From: JBAVQS01 sp049694275
GTDB lineage: Bacteria > Chloroflexota > Anaerolineae > UBA4142 > SHND01
DNA length: 6,261 nucleotides
Direction: 5' to 3'
Assembly: GCA_049694275.1 (NCBI GenBank)
Contig: JBAVQS010000287.1
Span: 1-6,261 of the forward strand
In this document: positions 6,139-6,261 of the stretch, in pieces
Layout: each line of letters starts with the position of its first letter
Numbering within the stretch: the stretch's first letter is position 1
The notes under the pieces: generated by a model
The model's database searches: none
Told to the model about the DNA's origin: nothing
What the model saw: only the letters and a program-made list of their open reading frames with translations
Translations under genes and position numbers: made by a program

Positions 6139-6261
6139 GTTACTGCTCAGCCTAGTAAAGCGGGCTGAGGAGCAAGGGCAGGTGGAATATAGGGTTTCCC
6201 GGTCAGGGCCAACTGCAGAGCCGCCAATATGGGCTGACCATTTTTGCGGACAGTGGAGATG
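6139..6261 (-). mobile_element. Probable IS66-family insertion sequence, right end
   Basis: The transposase tail runs to within a few bases of a likely element end. On the plus strand the boundary reads GTTACTGCTCA from 6139. IS66 elements usually begin with GTAA-type ends and duplicate 8 bp of target; the 8 bp outside this end are GCCAAATG (6131-6138). The other end and its inverted repeat are outside the window, so the boundary is inferred. Confidence 0.45.
6147..6260 (-). CDS. IS66-type transposase, C-terminal end (partial, starts beyond the right edge)
   Basis: Thirty-seven residues before TGA 6147-6149: ISTVRKNGQPILAAL, QLALTGKPYIP, then a Pro/Ala-rich tail. The motif 'STxRKxGxxxLxAL...G.P..P' is the usual C-terminus of IS66-family transposases. 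The stop codon is embedded in TGAGCAGTAAC, which resembles the terminal sequence of such elements. Only the extreme end is visible, so the family call rests on this short motif. Confidence 0.6.
   Translation of the reverse strand: MSTVRKNGQPILAALQLALTGKPYIPPALAPQPALLG

Noticed and set aside
1..6261. CRISPR array, tRNA or rRNA genes
   Set aside because: No regularly spaced short repeats and no tRNA-like or rRNA-like segments were seen on either strand.

Overview
The window looks like a piece of a GC-rich bacterial genome, most probably Chloroflexota (Anaerolineae-like). This rests on gene style rather than any marker gene: secreted lipoproteins with Pro/Ser/Thr linkers, an NHL-type beta-propeller, a squalene-cyclase-like alpha/alpha-toroid protein, and a very large protein with a TIM-barrel, tandem NBR1-type Ig-like domains and discoidin domains. 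All credible genes lie on the minus strand, so the reading order is from the right edge to the left edge. The long plus-strand ORFs are GC-driven shadows.

Right edge (about 5826-6261), a zone of broken genes: the last 37 residues of a probable IS66-type transposase, then the likely terminal end of that insertion element. Next is the 56-codon C-terminal stub of an unidentified gene that the element appears to have cut. Last is a decapitated lipoprotein consisting only of a signal peptide, lipobox and linker. That lipoprotein fragment is a clear duplicate of the 5' end of the intact lipoprotein gene about 1.2 kb further downstream.

Middle (3753-5767): a 326-aa terpenoid-cyclase-like toroid protein with a strong Shine-Dalgarno, followed 35 bp later by a 332-aa lipoprotein with a six-bladed NHL-like propeller. 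The two are probably co-transcribed. A 76-bp direct repeat (70/76 identical) brackets the toroid gene.

Left (1-3728): a perfect extended -10 promoter (TGC-TATAAT) and an AGGGG ribosome-binding site lead into a giant gene that starts at GTG 3673. It stays open through the left edge, giving at least 1224 residues. Its order is a glycoside-hydrolase clan-A-like TIM barrel, five tandem Ig-like domains of about 125 residues, then two F5/8 type C (discoidin) domains. The barrel keeps the Asn-Glu of the acid/base site (N126-E127), but alanine 271 sits where the nucleophile Glu of a PV.ITE-type strand is expected. The protein also has no visible signal peptide. It is therefore a candidate catalytically dead, carbohydrate-binding scaffold, and it is the most interesting object in the window.

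How the genes work together is not evident from sequence. The lipoprotein and the giant protein both look like binding or scaffold proteins; the toroid protein has no recognisable cyclase catalytic motif.
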